Assembly: GCA_902782445.1 (NCBI GenBank)
Contig: CACZNC010000049.1
Location: 1-36,731, forward strand
Origin: an uncultured Ruminococcus sp.
Lineage (GTDB): Bacteria > Bacillota > Clostridia > Oscillospirales > CAG-272
Length of the DNA: 36,731 nucleotides
Direction of reading: 5' to 3'
Shown: positions 8,497 through 16,265 of the stretch, one piece after another
How positions within the stretch are numbered: the first letter of the stretch is position 1
Layout of the letters: every line of letters starts with the position of its first letter
Notes under the pieces: model-generated
Seen by the model: the letters and a program-made list of their open reading frames with translations, nothing else
Databases searched by the model: none
What the model was told of the DNA's origin: nothing
Made by a program: the position numbers and the translations under genes

Positions 8497-9099
8497 TCAG
8501 CGGGGGTCCGCGGCGTCGAGGATCGCTTTCCAGAGCGCGTCGCGGCCGAGCCCGGATTTCGAGGAGCAGAGCACGAGGGGGACCCTCTGCGTCAGGGGAT
8601 CTTCTCCCATCCCGGAGAGGAATTTTCCCGTCTCTGTCGCGTTGAGTTTGTCGGCCTTCGTCGCGGCGATGATGTGGGGCAGGCCGGTTTCCGTGAGATA
8701 CAGGAGCATGTCCCGGTCGTCGGCGGTGAGGCCGGTGCGGCTGTCGATCAGCTGGATCACCAGCTTCAGGGCGCCGATGTTCGGGTTGGAGGTGAAATAG
8801 CCGTCGGTCAGGGCGGACCAGCGTTTCTTCTCCTCCGGGGACCGCTTCGCGTAGCCGTAGCCCGGAAGGTCCACCAGATAGAGCTTGCCGTCCAGATCGT
8901 AGAAATTGACGGTGATCGTCTTTCCCGGCTCACCGCTGACCCGGGCGAGGTTTTTGCGCCCGAGCAGGCAGTTGATGAGGGAACTCTTGCCGACGTTGGA
9001 CCGGCCCGAAAAGGCGATCTGCGGGAGGGGGGAGGCGGGAAACTGTTTCGGCAGACCCGCCGTGATTTTCAGAGTGACGTTGTTGAGATTCGGTTTCAT
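8497..9099 (-). CDS. engB: Ribosome biogenesis GTPase EngB/YsxC
   Basis: A 200-residue GTPase of the TrmE-Era-EngA-EngB family, needed for assembly of the large ribosomal subunit. The nucleotide-binding motifs are complete: G1 GRSNVGKSS (32-40), G2 threonine in GKTITVNFY, G3 DLPGYGYAK, G4 TKADKL and G5 SSKSG. The compact single-domain length is typical. It follows lon by 24 nt; lonA-ysxC is a conserved gene pair in Firmicutes. An alternative reading is unlikely. Confidence 0.97.
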   Translation of the reverse strand: MKPNLNNVTLKITAGLPKQFPASPLPQIAFSGRSNVGKSSLINCLLGRKNLARVSGEPGKTITVNFYDLDGKLYLVDLPGYGYAKRSPEEKKRWSALTDGYFTSNPNIGALKLVIQLIDSRTGLTADDRDMLLYLTETGLPHIIAATKADKLNATETGKFLSGMGEDPLTQRVPLVLCSSKSGLGRDALWKAILDAADPR

Positions 9100-9123
9100 G
9101 GGGCCTCCTCCTCCGGAGCCGGA

Positions 9124-11571
9124 TCAGAGATGGACGCGGCTCGGGCCGTTCGGCTGGGGCGGGACCATCGGAAACTCCGCGGCTCCGCTGTCCGAAAGGG
9201 TCTCCCCCGGGGCTTCGATCACCGGAAGGGATTCTTCGGCGGCGGGTTTCGCCAGCGCGCGGCCGAGGACGTCGGTGAGGGTGGTGCAGGGGATGAAGGT
9301 CACTCCCTCCCGGACGGCGGCGTCGAGCTCGGGGATGTCCCGCATATTGTCCTTCGGAATGAGAAGGGTGCGGATCCCCCGGGTGTAGGCGGCGGTGGAT
9401 TTCTCACGCAGTCCGCCGATGGCGAGGACGCGGCCGGTCAGGGTGATCTCCCCGGTCATGGCGATGTCGTGCCGGACGGGGATGCCGGAGAGGGCGGAGA
9501 CCAGCGAGGTCGTCATGGTGACGCCGGCGGAGGGACCGTCCTTCGGGGTCGCGCCTTCGGGGACGTGGATGTGGATGTCCTTCGTCTTGTAGAAATCCTT
9601 CGGGACGCCGTATTCGTCCGCGTGGGCGCGCAGCCAGGTGACCGCGATCCGGGCGGATTCCTTCATGACGTCGCCGAGCTGGCCGGTCAGCTCGATCTTG
9701 CCGTTCCCTTCCACGGGCAGGACTTCGACTTTTAAGAGATCCCCGCCGACTTCGGTCCACGCGAGGCCGTTCGTGACCCCGACGAGATCCGCGGCGGACG
9801 CTTCGTCGTCGATGAACTTACGCGGTCCGAGGTAATGTTCGAGATCCGTTCCGTCGATCACGAGGTTCTTCCGTCCTTCTTCCACGAGGACCTTCGCGCC
9901 CTTGCGGCAGAGGGATCCGAGTTCTCTCTCGAGATTGCGGACGCCGGATTCCCGGGTGTACCCGTCGATGATGCCGGAGATGGCCGCGTCGGTGATTTTC
10001 AAGGTCCGGCGGTTGAGCCCGTGACGCTTGAGCTGTTTCGGAAGCAGGTGGTTCTTCGCGATGGAGAGCTTCTCCGAGGGCGTGTAGGTGTTGAGCTCGA
10101 TGACCTCCATCCGGTCGAGCAGGGGCCGGGGAACGGTGTCGAGGGTGTTCGCCGTGCAGATGAAGAGAATGTCGGAGAGGTCCACCGGGAGTTCGATGAA
10201 GTGGTCGCGGAAGGCGTGGTTCTGCTCGCCGTCCAGCACTTCGAGGAGGGCGGAGGCCGGGTCGCCGTGGACGTCCTGGCACATCTTGTCCACCTCGTCC
10301 AGAAGCATGACCGGGTTCAGCGTCCCGCACTGGGTGAGCGCGTCGATGATGCGGCCGGGCATGGAACCGATGTAGGTCTTGCGGTGGCCCCGGATATCGC
10401 TTTCGTCCCGGATGCCGCCGAGGGAGACCCGGACGTATTTCCGCTTCATGGCCCGGGCGATGGAGGCTCCGAGGGAGGTCTTGCCGACGCCGGGCGGGCC
10501 GACGAAGCAGAGGATCTGGTTTTTCAGATCGGGATTCAGCTGCTTGACGGCGAGGAATTCGAGGATGCGCTCCTTGATCTTCGTGAGGCCGTCGTGGTCC
10601 GCGTCGAGGATCCTGCGGGCGGCGTCCACGTCTACCCGGTCCCGGGTCTTCTTGTCCCACGGGATGTTCAGGCAGGTGTCGACGTAGTTGTAGATCACCG
10701 CGGCCTCGGGGGATCCGGGGGACATGCGCCCGAGCTTGACGATCTCCTTGTCGAGCTTTTCCCGGACCTTTTCGGGGAGCTTCACGCCCTCCATCCGCTT
10801 GCGGAGTTCGTCCCCGTCCTCGCCGACGCCCAGCTCGTATTCGATGGCCTTGAGCTGTTCGCGGAGGTAGTAGTCCCGCTGGTTGTCGTCCATCGCCTGC
10901 TTGACCTTCTGATGGATCTCGAGCTCCGTCTGGAGAAGATCGAGTTCGGTTTCCATGAGAAGCAGGGTCCTCTCCGCCCGGCGCAGGGGATCGTATTCCT
11001 CGAGCACCGCCTGCTTGTCCTCGTAGCGCACGAAAAGCTGGGCCGCGATGAAGTCGGAGAGCAGGCCGGGATTGGTGATGGAGCGGGCGGCGAGCTCGAA
11101 GCTCTGGGAGAAGGCGGGCCGGTAGCGGAGCATTTCCGCCATCTTGTCCCGCAGTTCGCCGAGGAGGGCTTCGGTGCGGATGTCGCGCTCGTTCAGATCC
11201 GCGGAGACGGTCTTCGAGAGGATGTCCGCGGTATAGTAGCCCTCCGCCTCTTTCAGTTCCAGGAGGGTCCCGCGGCAGAAGCCCTCCGCCACGACGCGGA
11301 CGGTGCCGGTCTTCGGGTTCTTCACGGACTGCTTGACGCGGGCGACGCAGCCGACGGTAAAGAGATCGTCGGCGGTGGGGTTTTCGGTTTCGACCCGGCG
11401 CTGGGTCAGGAGAAAAACGATCATATCGCCGGAGACGGCAGCCTGGCAGGCATTCTTCGAAATATCGCGCTCCAGCTCAAAATTGATGTTGTTTGAGGGA
11501 AAAGCGACGATGCCCCGCATGGGGATCACGGGGACGGAAAGCCGCTCGATGTTTTCACGGTAGGTCGGCAT
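9124..11571 (-). CDS. lon: Endopeptidase La (Lon protease)
   Basis: An 815-residue ATP-dependent serine protease that degrades misfolded and regulatory proteins in the cytoplasm. In order it has the N-terminal LON substrate domain (about 10-200), a coiled-coil linker, the AAA+ module with Walker A GPPGVGKTS (358-366) and Walker B VMLLDEVDKM, and the C-terminal protease domain with the catalytic Ser in DGPSAGVTM and Lys in GGLREKSTAA. Length is typical of LonA. The start ATG has AAAGGA upstream. It is the first gene of the minus-strand run, transcribed from the promoter at 11625-11653 and divergent from the gene at 11819. No CIRCE or CtsR box is apparent. Confidence 0.98.
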   Translation of the reverse strand: MPTYRENIERLSVPVIPMRGIVAFPSNNINFELERDISKNACQAAVSGDMIVFLLTQRRVETENPTADDLFTVGCVARVKQSVKNPKTGTVRVVAEGFCRGTLLELKEAEGYYTADILSKTVSADLNERDIRTEALLGELRDKMAEMLRYRPAFSQSFELAARSITNPGLLSDFIAAQLFVRYEDKQAVLEEYDPLRRAERTLLLMETELDLLQTELEIHQKVKQAMDDNQRDYYLREQLKAIEYELGVGEDGDELRKRMEGVKLPEKVREKLDKEIVKLGRMSPGSPEAAVIYNYVDTCLNIPWDKKTRDRVDVDAARRILDADHDGLTKIKERILEFLAVKQLNPDLKNQILCFVGPPGVGKTSLGASIARAMKRKYVRVSLGGIRDESDIRGHRKTYIGSMPGRIIDALTQCGTLNPVMLLDEVDKMCQDVHGDPASALLEVLDGEQNHAFRDHFIELPVDLSDILFICTANTLDTVPRPLLDRMEVIELNTYTPSEKLSIAKNHLLPKQLKRHGLNRRTLKITDAAISGIIDGYTRESGVRNLERELGSLCRKGAKVLVEEGRKNLVIDGTDLEHYLGPRKFIDDEASAADLVGVTNGLAWTEVGGDLLKVEVLPVEGNGKIELTGQLGDVMKESARIAVTWLRAHADEYGVPKDFYKTKDIHIHVPEGATPKDGPSAGVTMTTSLVSALSGIPVRHDIAMTGEITLTGRVLAIGGLREKSTAAYTRGIRTLLIPKDNMRDIPELDAAVREGVTFIPCTTLTDVLGRALAKPAAEESLPVIEAPGETLSDSGAAEFPMVPPQPNGPSRVHL

Positions 11572-11624
11572 TGTGGGGGATTTTTCCTTTCAGTCAGGGT
11601 TCGCCGAGAGAATACTTACTCCTT

Positions 11625-11653
11625 ATTATATCACATCGAAAAACGGATTTCCA
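11625..11653 (-). promoter_or_regulatory. Promoter for lon and the housekeeping run
   Basis: On the minus strand an extended -10, TGATATAAT, has its TATAAT hexamer at 11625-11630. It is preceded 17 bp upstream by a 4/6 match to the -35 consensus (TGGAAA, 11648-11653). It would give a leader of about 45 nt before lon. Confidence 0.7.
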
Positions 11654-11758
11654 CCGCAGAAATTGAATAATTGTAACATTTCTTTGTCCCGGCCCGCGCC
11701 GACCCCCGCCCGATGTGCGAAAATGAACGCGGGGGAGCAAAGTTTTTATGAAATCCTG

Positions 11759-11787
11759 TTGATTTTCGCGGCCGGATACGGTACAAT
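11759..11787 (+). promoter_or_regulatory. Sigma-A type promoter for the 11819-16022 gene group
   Basis: TTGATT (11759-11764) and TACAAT (11782-11787) are separated by exactly 17 bp, about 30 nt before the start codon at 11819, which itself has GGGGAGG 6 nt upstream. It diverges from the lon promoter. Confidence 0.78.
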
Positions 11788-11818
11788 ACATCCGTATCAT
11801 TTGGCGGGGAGGACTGAA

Positions 11819-12772
11819 ATGACACGGACCCTCAGACGAATCCTTTGCTTCGCGGCCGCGGTCGTTCTGCTGCAGGGGCTTGCGCTTTTGTTCGTGACGC
11901 CGTCCGGGCTCGAAAAGGTGTTCGCGGTGCCGCTGAGGCTCAGGGCGGAGAAGTTCCGGCCGGATACCAACACCTACGCCGTCTACTACGACGCGCGCAT
12001 GGACGTCGGCGAGGCGGACCTCATCGTCCTCGGCATGGATTTTTCGGTGGCGGAGAGCTACGACGTGCTCGGCCACTTTACCCGGTTCGTCAAGCAGAAC
12101 AACGACATTTCCGCGGTCCTGCTCCCCCTCACCCAGACCCAGAACACCCTCGCGGCGAGCATGCTGCGCCAGACCCGGGAGGAGGGCTTCTCCAAGCGGG
12201 CGGAAACCCTCCGGGACGCCACCGGACTGTCCGGGGACTGCTGCGACTACATCGGCGAGATCTTCTATGTCAACAGCACGATGGCGGAGCAGAAGAGCTT
12301 CGGCGTGCTCTCCTATCTCGACCCGGAGGAGCTGAGCCTCGAGGAGCGGATCGCCGCGGCCTTCGATAAGACTCCCCGCACCGCCCTCTGCGCTGTGGAC
12401 CTCGGAGAACTGGACGGCGGATTTCCCGACAGGCTCCGGGAAGCGATGCCCGGGAAGAAGATCCTGTACTCGGAGATCTACTACGCCGCGGAGCCAGAAC
12501 GGGAAGGGGAGCGGGGACAGCTGAACTTCCCCCTGACCGGACAGGATCCCGGATGCTATTTCCTCGTCAACCGGAGGCTGGGCGGATTCTACGCCTACTA
12601 CCGCTTCGTGACGGGGCTCTTCGGACGGGAGAGGGAAGATCCGGTGGACGCCCGTTTCCCCGACTATTTCTTTGTGATCGCCAACGGGACCCCCGCGGAC
12701 AGCCCGCAGATCGCGGAAGGCGGCGGGGACGGACTCGGTCTCTTCGGAGAGGGAAAGGAGCGCGCGGCATGA
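11819..12772 (+). CDS. Membrane-anchored protein of unknown function
   Basis: A 317-residue protein I do not recognise. It begins with MTRTLRR and a hydrophobic segment (residues 8-26), which reads as a signal anchor, so most of the chain is probably outside the membrane. The body has an alternating strand-helix pattern (ADLIVLGMDFSVAES, ISAVLLPLTQTQNTL, RTALCAVDLGELDG, KKILYSEIYYA), suggesting an alpha/beta fold, vaguely like ChaN/Tiki-type domains, but without recognisable catalytic motifs. ATG 11819 was chosen because of the GGGGAGG site and the promoter ending at 11787; the open frame upstream of that would precede the transcript. Its stop overlaps the next start (ATGA), so it is coupled to the GNAT gene. 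Confidence 0.85.
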   Translation: MTRTLRRILCFAAAVVLLQGLALLFVTPSGLEKVFAVPLRLRAEKFRPDTNTYAVYYDARMDVGEADLIVLGMDFSVAESYDVLGHFTRFVKQNNDISAVLLPLTQTQNTLAASMLRQTREEGFSKRAETLRDATGLSGDCCDYIGEIFYVNSTMAEQKSFGVLSYLDPEELSLEERIAAAFDKTPRTALCAVDLGELDGGFPDRLREAMPGKKILYSEIYYAAEPEREGERGQLNFPLTGQDPGCYFLVNRRLGGFYAYYRFVTGLFGREREDPVDARFPDYFFVIANGTPADSPQIAEGGGDGLGLFGEGKERAA

Positions 12773-13500
12773 TCGTGACCGAAGATCCCGGATTCGAGAA
12801 GGCAGTCTTTGCCGAAGGATCCCCCATCGCCGTGCCCGTCCAGCTGACCGTGCCGGCGGACGGCGGGGAGATGAAGATCCTCGCGTTCTCGGGGGCCGCG
12901 GAGATCTGCCGCCGGTTCGAGGAACTTTACGCCTCGGATCCGCTCTCAGAGGAAGCGATCGCCTTTCTCTGCCGGGAGCTCTCGCCGGTTTACGCCCCCT
13001 TCGGCTACGACGAGATCGACGGGGAGGACTATCCCCTCTTCGACTTCCGGCCCGGCGAAGGCTATACCCCCCTCCCGGCCCCGGACTGCGAGATCGTCCC
13101 GACCCTCGACGGGGAGCGCTGGGACGAGGACCTCCCCCTTGACGAATTCCGCCTCGACCCCGGGGATCCCCTCGACCGGATGGCGGTCGTGCGGGACGGA
13201 GACGGGCGGATCGTCTGCTTCGCGGGGCTGAACGACATTTCCGAGGACGAGGGCTTCTGCGAGCTGAGCGTCGAATGCGCGCCCGCTTTCCGGGGCAGGG
13301 GCTTCGGTCCCGCCTGCGCGTCTCAGCTGACGGCGTATCTGCTGGCGCGGGGGGCGAAGGTCCAGTACGTCACCTCCTGCCGGAACGAAGAGAGCGTCCG
13401 GTGCGCGGAGAAGGCGGGATTCACGCTTGCGAACGCCGTCTATCCCATTGTCTTCCGCAAATCCGGGGAGGACGACGCGGCGTTTTTCGATTTTACCTGA
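12769..13500 (+). CDS. GNAT family N-acetyltransferase
   Basis: A 243-residue protein whose C-terminal half (about residues 140-235) is a GNAT acetyltransferase: CELSVECAPAFRGRGFGPAC carries the Arg/Gly-rich acetyl-CoA phosphate-binding loop (RGRGFG), and the following stretch ends in the typical SVRCAEKAGF motif. The N-terminal 130 residues are acidic and lack a recognisable domain. The start ATG overlaps the stop of the preceding gene by 4 nt (ATGA), so the two are translationally coupled. The substrate is unknown. Its pairing with a membrane-anchored protein may be functional or incidental. Confidence 0.9.
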   Translation: MIVTEDPGFEKAVFAEGSPIAVPVQLTVPADGGEMKILAFSGAAEICRRFEELYASDPLSEEAIAFLCRELSPVYAPFGYDEIDGEDYPLFDFRPGEGYTPLPAPDCEIVPTLDGERWDEDLPLDEFRLDPGDPLDRMAVVRDGDGRIVCFAGLNDISEDEGFCELSVECAPAFRGRGFGPACASQLTAYLLARGAKVQYVTSCRNEESVRCAEKAGFTLANAVYPIVFRKSGEDDAAFFDFT

Positions 13501-13515
13501 CTGGAGTGGTTCACA

Positions 13516-15276
13516 ATGGCTTTTGACGCAGCGATGCTCCGTTTCGTGACGGACGAGATCAACCGCAAGCTCACCGGGGGCAAGGTCGACAAGATTTTCC
13601 AGCCCGGAAAGGAGGAGGCGGTTTTCGTCGTCCGCTGCGGAGGGGAGGATCACCGGCTCGATATTTCGGCGGGCGGGAACGGTTCCCACCTGAACCTCAC
13701 GTCCATCCGGCCCGAGAATCCCGCCGTCCCCCCGATGTTCTGCATGATGCTGCGCAAGCATTTTTCGGGAGCCCGGTTCGCGGGAGCGGAACAGCTCGGC
13801 TTCGAGAGGGCGGTCCGGCTCTGCTTCGACACCCACGACGAAATGGGATTTTCCACCCGCAAGCACGTCATCGCCGAACTGATGGGCCGCTTCTCGAACA
13901 TCGTGGTCACCGACGCCGCGGACAAGATCATCGGCGTGCTCAAACCGGTGGACTTCACCACCAGCGAACGGCGGCAGGTGCTGGCGGGCATGACCTACGA
14001 GATCCCCCCGAAGCAGGACAAGGAGGATCCCCTGTCCGAAAAGGTCGACGAGCGGTATTTCCGGTCCCTCGCGGCGGCGGAATCCCCGGACCGGACGGCG
14101 GAGAAGTTCATCATGGCGCATTTCGCCGGGCTATCCCCCCTGATCGCGCGGGAGATCGCCTACCGGGCGGCGGGAAAGACGGACGCCACCATGCGCGAAG
14201 CCGAACGCGGGCTCACGGAGCAGTTCTTCCGGGTGATCCGGGCAATCCGGGACCTCGACGGCACCCCCACGGCTGTCCTCAAAGACGGGGTCCCCGCGGA
14301 ATACGCCTTCATGCCGATCTCCCAGTACGGCGCGGCATACGAGACGAGAACGACCGAGTCCTTCGGCGCGCTGATCGACCTCTACTACGGCGAGCGGAGC
14401 CGGGAGGAACGTCTCAGGCGCAGGGCCGCGGACATCTTCCGCCTGCTCACCAACGCCGAAAACCGGATCACGAAGAAGACGGCGATCCAGCGGAAGGAGC
14501 TCGAGGACTGCGAAGAGGGGGAGAAATACCGCCTCTGGGGGGACCTGATCACCGGAAATATCTGGAAGCTCGAGCGGGGCATGACCTCCTGCGAGCTGGA
14601 CAACTGGAACGATCCCGAGGGAGGAAAGGTGACGGTCCCGCTGGACAAACGCCTCTCCCCCTCCGCCAACGCCCAGGCATACTACAAAAAATACGCCAAA
14701 TCCCGCAGCGCGAAGAGCCACCTGACCGAACAGCTCAAAGCGGCGGAGGCGGAACTCGATTACGTCTATTCGGTCCTCGACGCTCTGACCCGGGCGGAGG
14801 GGGAAAAGGAGCTTTCGGAGATCCGGGCGGAGCTCTGGCACAGCGGCTACGCCTCGAAGATGAAGAACTACTCCGAGAAAAAGGGGACCGCCCCGACGGT
14901 GACGCGCTACCGCACCTCCGACGGACACACGGTGCTCTGCGGGCGGAACAACGTCTCGAACGACTATCTGACGACGAAGCTCGCGGGACGGGGGGACTGG
15001 TGGTTCCACGCGAAGAATCAGCCCGGCTCCCACGTGGTGCTGGTCTGCTTCGAAGGGGAGAGCGATCCCCCGGAGCAGGCGTTCACCGAAGCCGCCGAGA
15101 TCGCCGCCTACAATTCGAAGGCGCGGGACGGCGTCATGGTCCCGGTGGACTATCTGCGGGCGGGAAAGGTCAAAAAGCCCGCGGGAGCGAAACCCGGATT
15201 CGTCGTCTATACCACGAACTGGACCGCATACGTGACCCCGGACGGGGAGAAAGTCCTCGCCATGAAGCAGAAATAA
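13516..15276 (+). CDS. rqcH: RqcH-type NFACT ribosome quality control protein
   Basis: A 586-residue homologue of Rqc2/NEMF, often annotated as fibronectin-binding protein. In Bacillus, RqcH binds obstructed 50S subunits and recruits tRNA-Ala to add C-terminal alanine tails that mark stalled peptides for degradation. Visible domains are NFACT-N (about 1-170, with PPMFCMMLRKH and ELMGRFSNIVV), a helix-hairpin region, a long coiled coil (about 290-440) and NFACT-R near 460-575 (GDWWFHAKNQPGSHVVL). The functionally important Asp-Arg pair known from Bacillus RqcH (D97/R98) reads Glu97-Arg98 here. It starts 15 nt after the GNAT stop, with GGAG upstream. Confidence 0.95.
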   Translation: MAFDAAMLRFVTDEINRKLTGGKVDKIFQPGKEEAVFVVRCGGEDHRLDISAGGNGSHLNLTSIRPENPAVPPMFCMMLRKHFSGARFAGAEQLGFERAVRLCFDTHDEMGFSTRKHVIAELMGRFSNIVVTDAADKIIGVLKPVDFTTSERRQVLAGMTYEIPPKQDKEDPLSEKVDERYFRSLAAAESPDRTAEKFIMAHFAGLSPLIAREIAYRAAGKTDATMREAERGLTEQFFRVIRAIRDLDGTPTAVLKDGVPAEYAFMPISQYGAAYETRTTESFGALIDLYYGERSREERLRRRAADIFRLLTNAENRITKKTAIQRKELEDCEEGEKYRLWGDLITGNIWKLERGMTSCELDNWNDPEGGKVTVPLDKRLSPSANAQAYYKKYAKSRSAKSHLTEQLKAAEAELDYVYSVLDALTRAEGEKELSEIRAELWHSGYASKMKNYSEKKGTAPTVTRYRTSDGHTVLCGRNNVSNDYLTTKLAGRGDWWFHAKNQPGSHVVLVCFEGESDPPEQAFTEAAEIAAYNSKARDGVMVPVDYLRAGKVKKPAGAKPGFVVYTTNWTAYVTPDGEKVLAMKQK

Positions 15277-15296
15277 GAAATAAGGGAGACACGATC

Positions 15297-16022
15297 ATGG
15301 AGAAAAAAGTATTTGCGTTCGATCTGGACGGCACGCTGACGGAGCACCGCACGTGGATCACCGACGAGAGGCTCGCCCTCCTCGACGGACTGAAAGCGGA
15401 CGGGATCCGGCTTCTCATCCTCGGCGCGGGACAGGCCAGGCGGATCTTCACCCAGCTGCGGGAATACCCCATCGACATCATCGGCAATTACGGTCTCCAG
15501 TATGCCCGTTACAGCGAAGAAACCGGGGATCTCGACTTCATCCGCGACCTCATCCTGCCCTGCGACCGGGAATCCGTCTCCGCGCGGATCGCCGAAGTGC
15601 GGAAAAAGACCGGCTACGAGGAGTTCCGGGGCGATTCGGTGGAATTCCACCCCACGGGATGCGTGACCTTCCCCCTGCTCGGCACGAAGGCCCCCATCGC
15701 CGACAAGCTCCTCTTCGACCCCGACCGGGAAAAGCGCCGCGCGATCCTCGCCGACGTGACCGAAGCCTTCCCCGAGTATTCCGTCTTCGTGGGGGGCTCC
15801 TCGTCCTTCGACATGGCTCCGAAGCCCTACGACAAGTATTACGCGCTCTCCCGCTTCTGCGAGGAAGAGGGATACGACAAGGCCGAAGCCGTCTATTTCG
15901 GCGACGACTACGGAAGGGGCGGCAACGACGAATGCGTCTATCGGTCCGACATCGACTTCGTGAAGGTGGACCGCTATCCCCTCCTCGAAAAGGCCGTCCG
16001 GGAATACCGCGAATCCCTCTGA
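15297..16022 (+). CDS. HAD-IIB hydrolase resembling eukaryotic-type phosphomannomutase
   Basis: A 241-residue HAD-superfamily protein. Motif I is FDLDGTLT (nucleophile Asp9, acid/base Asp11). The later pattern VGGSSSFDMAPKPYDKYYAL then YFGDDYGRGGND closely follows human PMM-type enzymes (GGQISFDVFP, FFGDKTMPGGND). In the cap, VEFHPTGCVTFPLLG aligns with the PMM stretch FRNGMLNVSPIGR, but the substrate-binding Arg of the PMM motif is not conserved here, so a sugar-phosphate phosphatase role is equally possible. ATG 15297 was chosen for the GGGAG site upstream; the frame is open further up but overlaps rqcH. It is the last gene of the group, ahead of a short hairpin with a T-run. Confidence 0.88.
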   Translation: MEKKVFAFDLDGTLTEHRTWITDERLALLDGLKADGIRLLILGAGQARRIFTQLREYPIDIIGNYGLQYARYSEETGDLDFIRDLILPCDRESVSARIAEVRKKTGYEEFRGDSVEFHPTGCVTFPLLGTKAPIADKLLFDPDREKRRAILADVTEAFPEYSVFVGGSSSFDMAPKPYDKYYALSRFCEEEGYDKAEAVYFGDDYGRGGNDECVYRSDIDFVKVDRYPLLEKAVREYRESL

Positions 16023-16027
16023 ACATA

Positions 16028-16055
16028 CCGGACTCTTTCCGGAAAATAAGTTTTT
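16028..16055 (+). terminator. Weak intrinsic terminator after the PMM-like gene
   Basis: A 5-bp stem, CCGGA (16028-16032) with TCCGG (16038-16042), is followed by AAAATAAG and TTTTT (16051-16055). It begins 6 nt after the stop codon. Confidence 0.45.
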
Positions 16056-16071
16056 GATACTAATCTCAAAC

Positions 16072-16166
16072 TAAAAGGGAAAACGCGGCTTCTTGAAAGA
16101 AGCCTGGCAAGAACTTCTGAAATGGGAAAAGGACAGGCTAGACCAATAACGGAATAGTATGACAAC
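16072..16166 (+). pseudogene. Possible coding remnant or dispersed-element fragment
   Basis: In the gap between two convergent genes, a short open stretch (about 24 codons, stop-to-stop, 16072-16146) reads as plausible protein, including GFLKEAWQELLKWEKDRLDQ, but has no start codon or ribosome binding site. It contains a perfect 8-bp hairpin (GGCTTCTT, 16087-16094, with AAGAAGCC, 16097-16104). Its right part shares GGGAAAAGGACAG and AACGGAATAGTATGACAAC with the start of the window (GAGAAAAGAACAG; AACGGAAATAGTATGAAAAC at 83-102). GC is visibly lower than in the flanking genes. It looks like a decayed repeat copy. Confidence 0.35.
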
Positions 16167-16190
16167 GTGCGGAAGCCGGAAATGAACAAA

Positions 16191-16243
16191 AGATCCCCCC
16201 TGCGTGACTGAAATCGAAGTCCGCAGAGGGGAGTTTTCCTTTT
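16191..16243. terminator. Bidirectional terminator between convergent genes
   Basis: The sequence forms a long interrupted stem: CCCCTGCG near 16196-16204 pairs with CGCAGAGGGG at 16222-16231, and GACT pairs with AGTC inside it. It is followed by GTTTTCCTTTT on the plus strand and ATCTTTTG on the minus strand. It suits the ends of both the plus-strand group and the minus-strand glycosidase gene. Confidence 0.65.
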
Positions 16244-16265
16244 GCCGGTCAGACCGGAGCGCGCG

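Noticed and set aside
11572..11660. CIRCE or CtsR heat-shock operator at lon
   Set aside because: Neither the CIRCE inverted repeat nor the tandem GGTCAAA heptads of CtsR is present.
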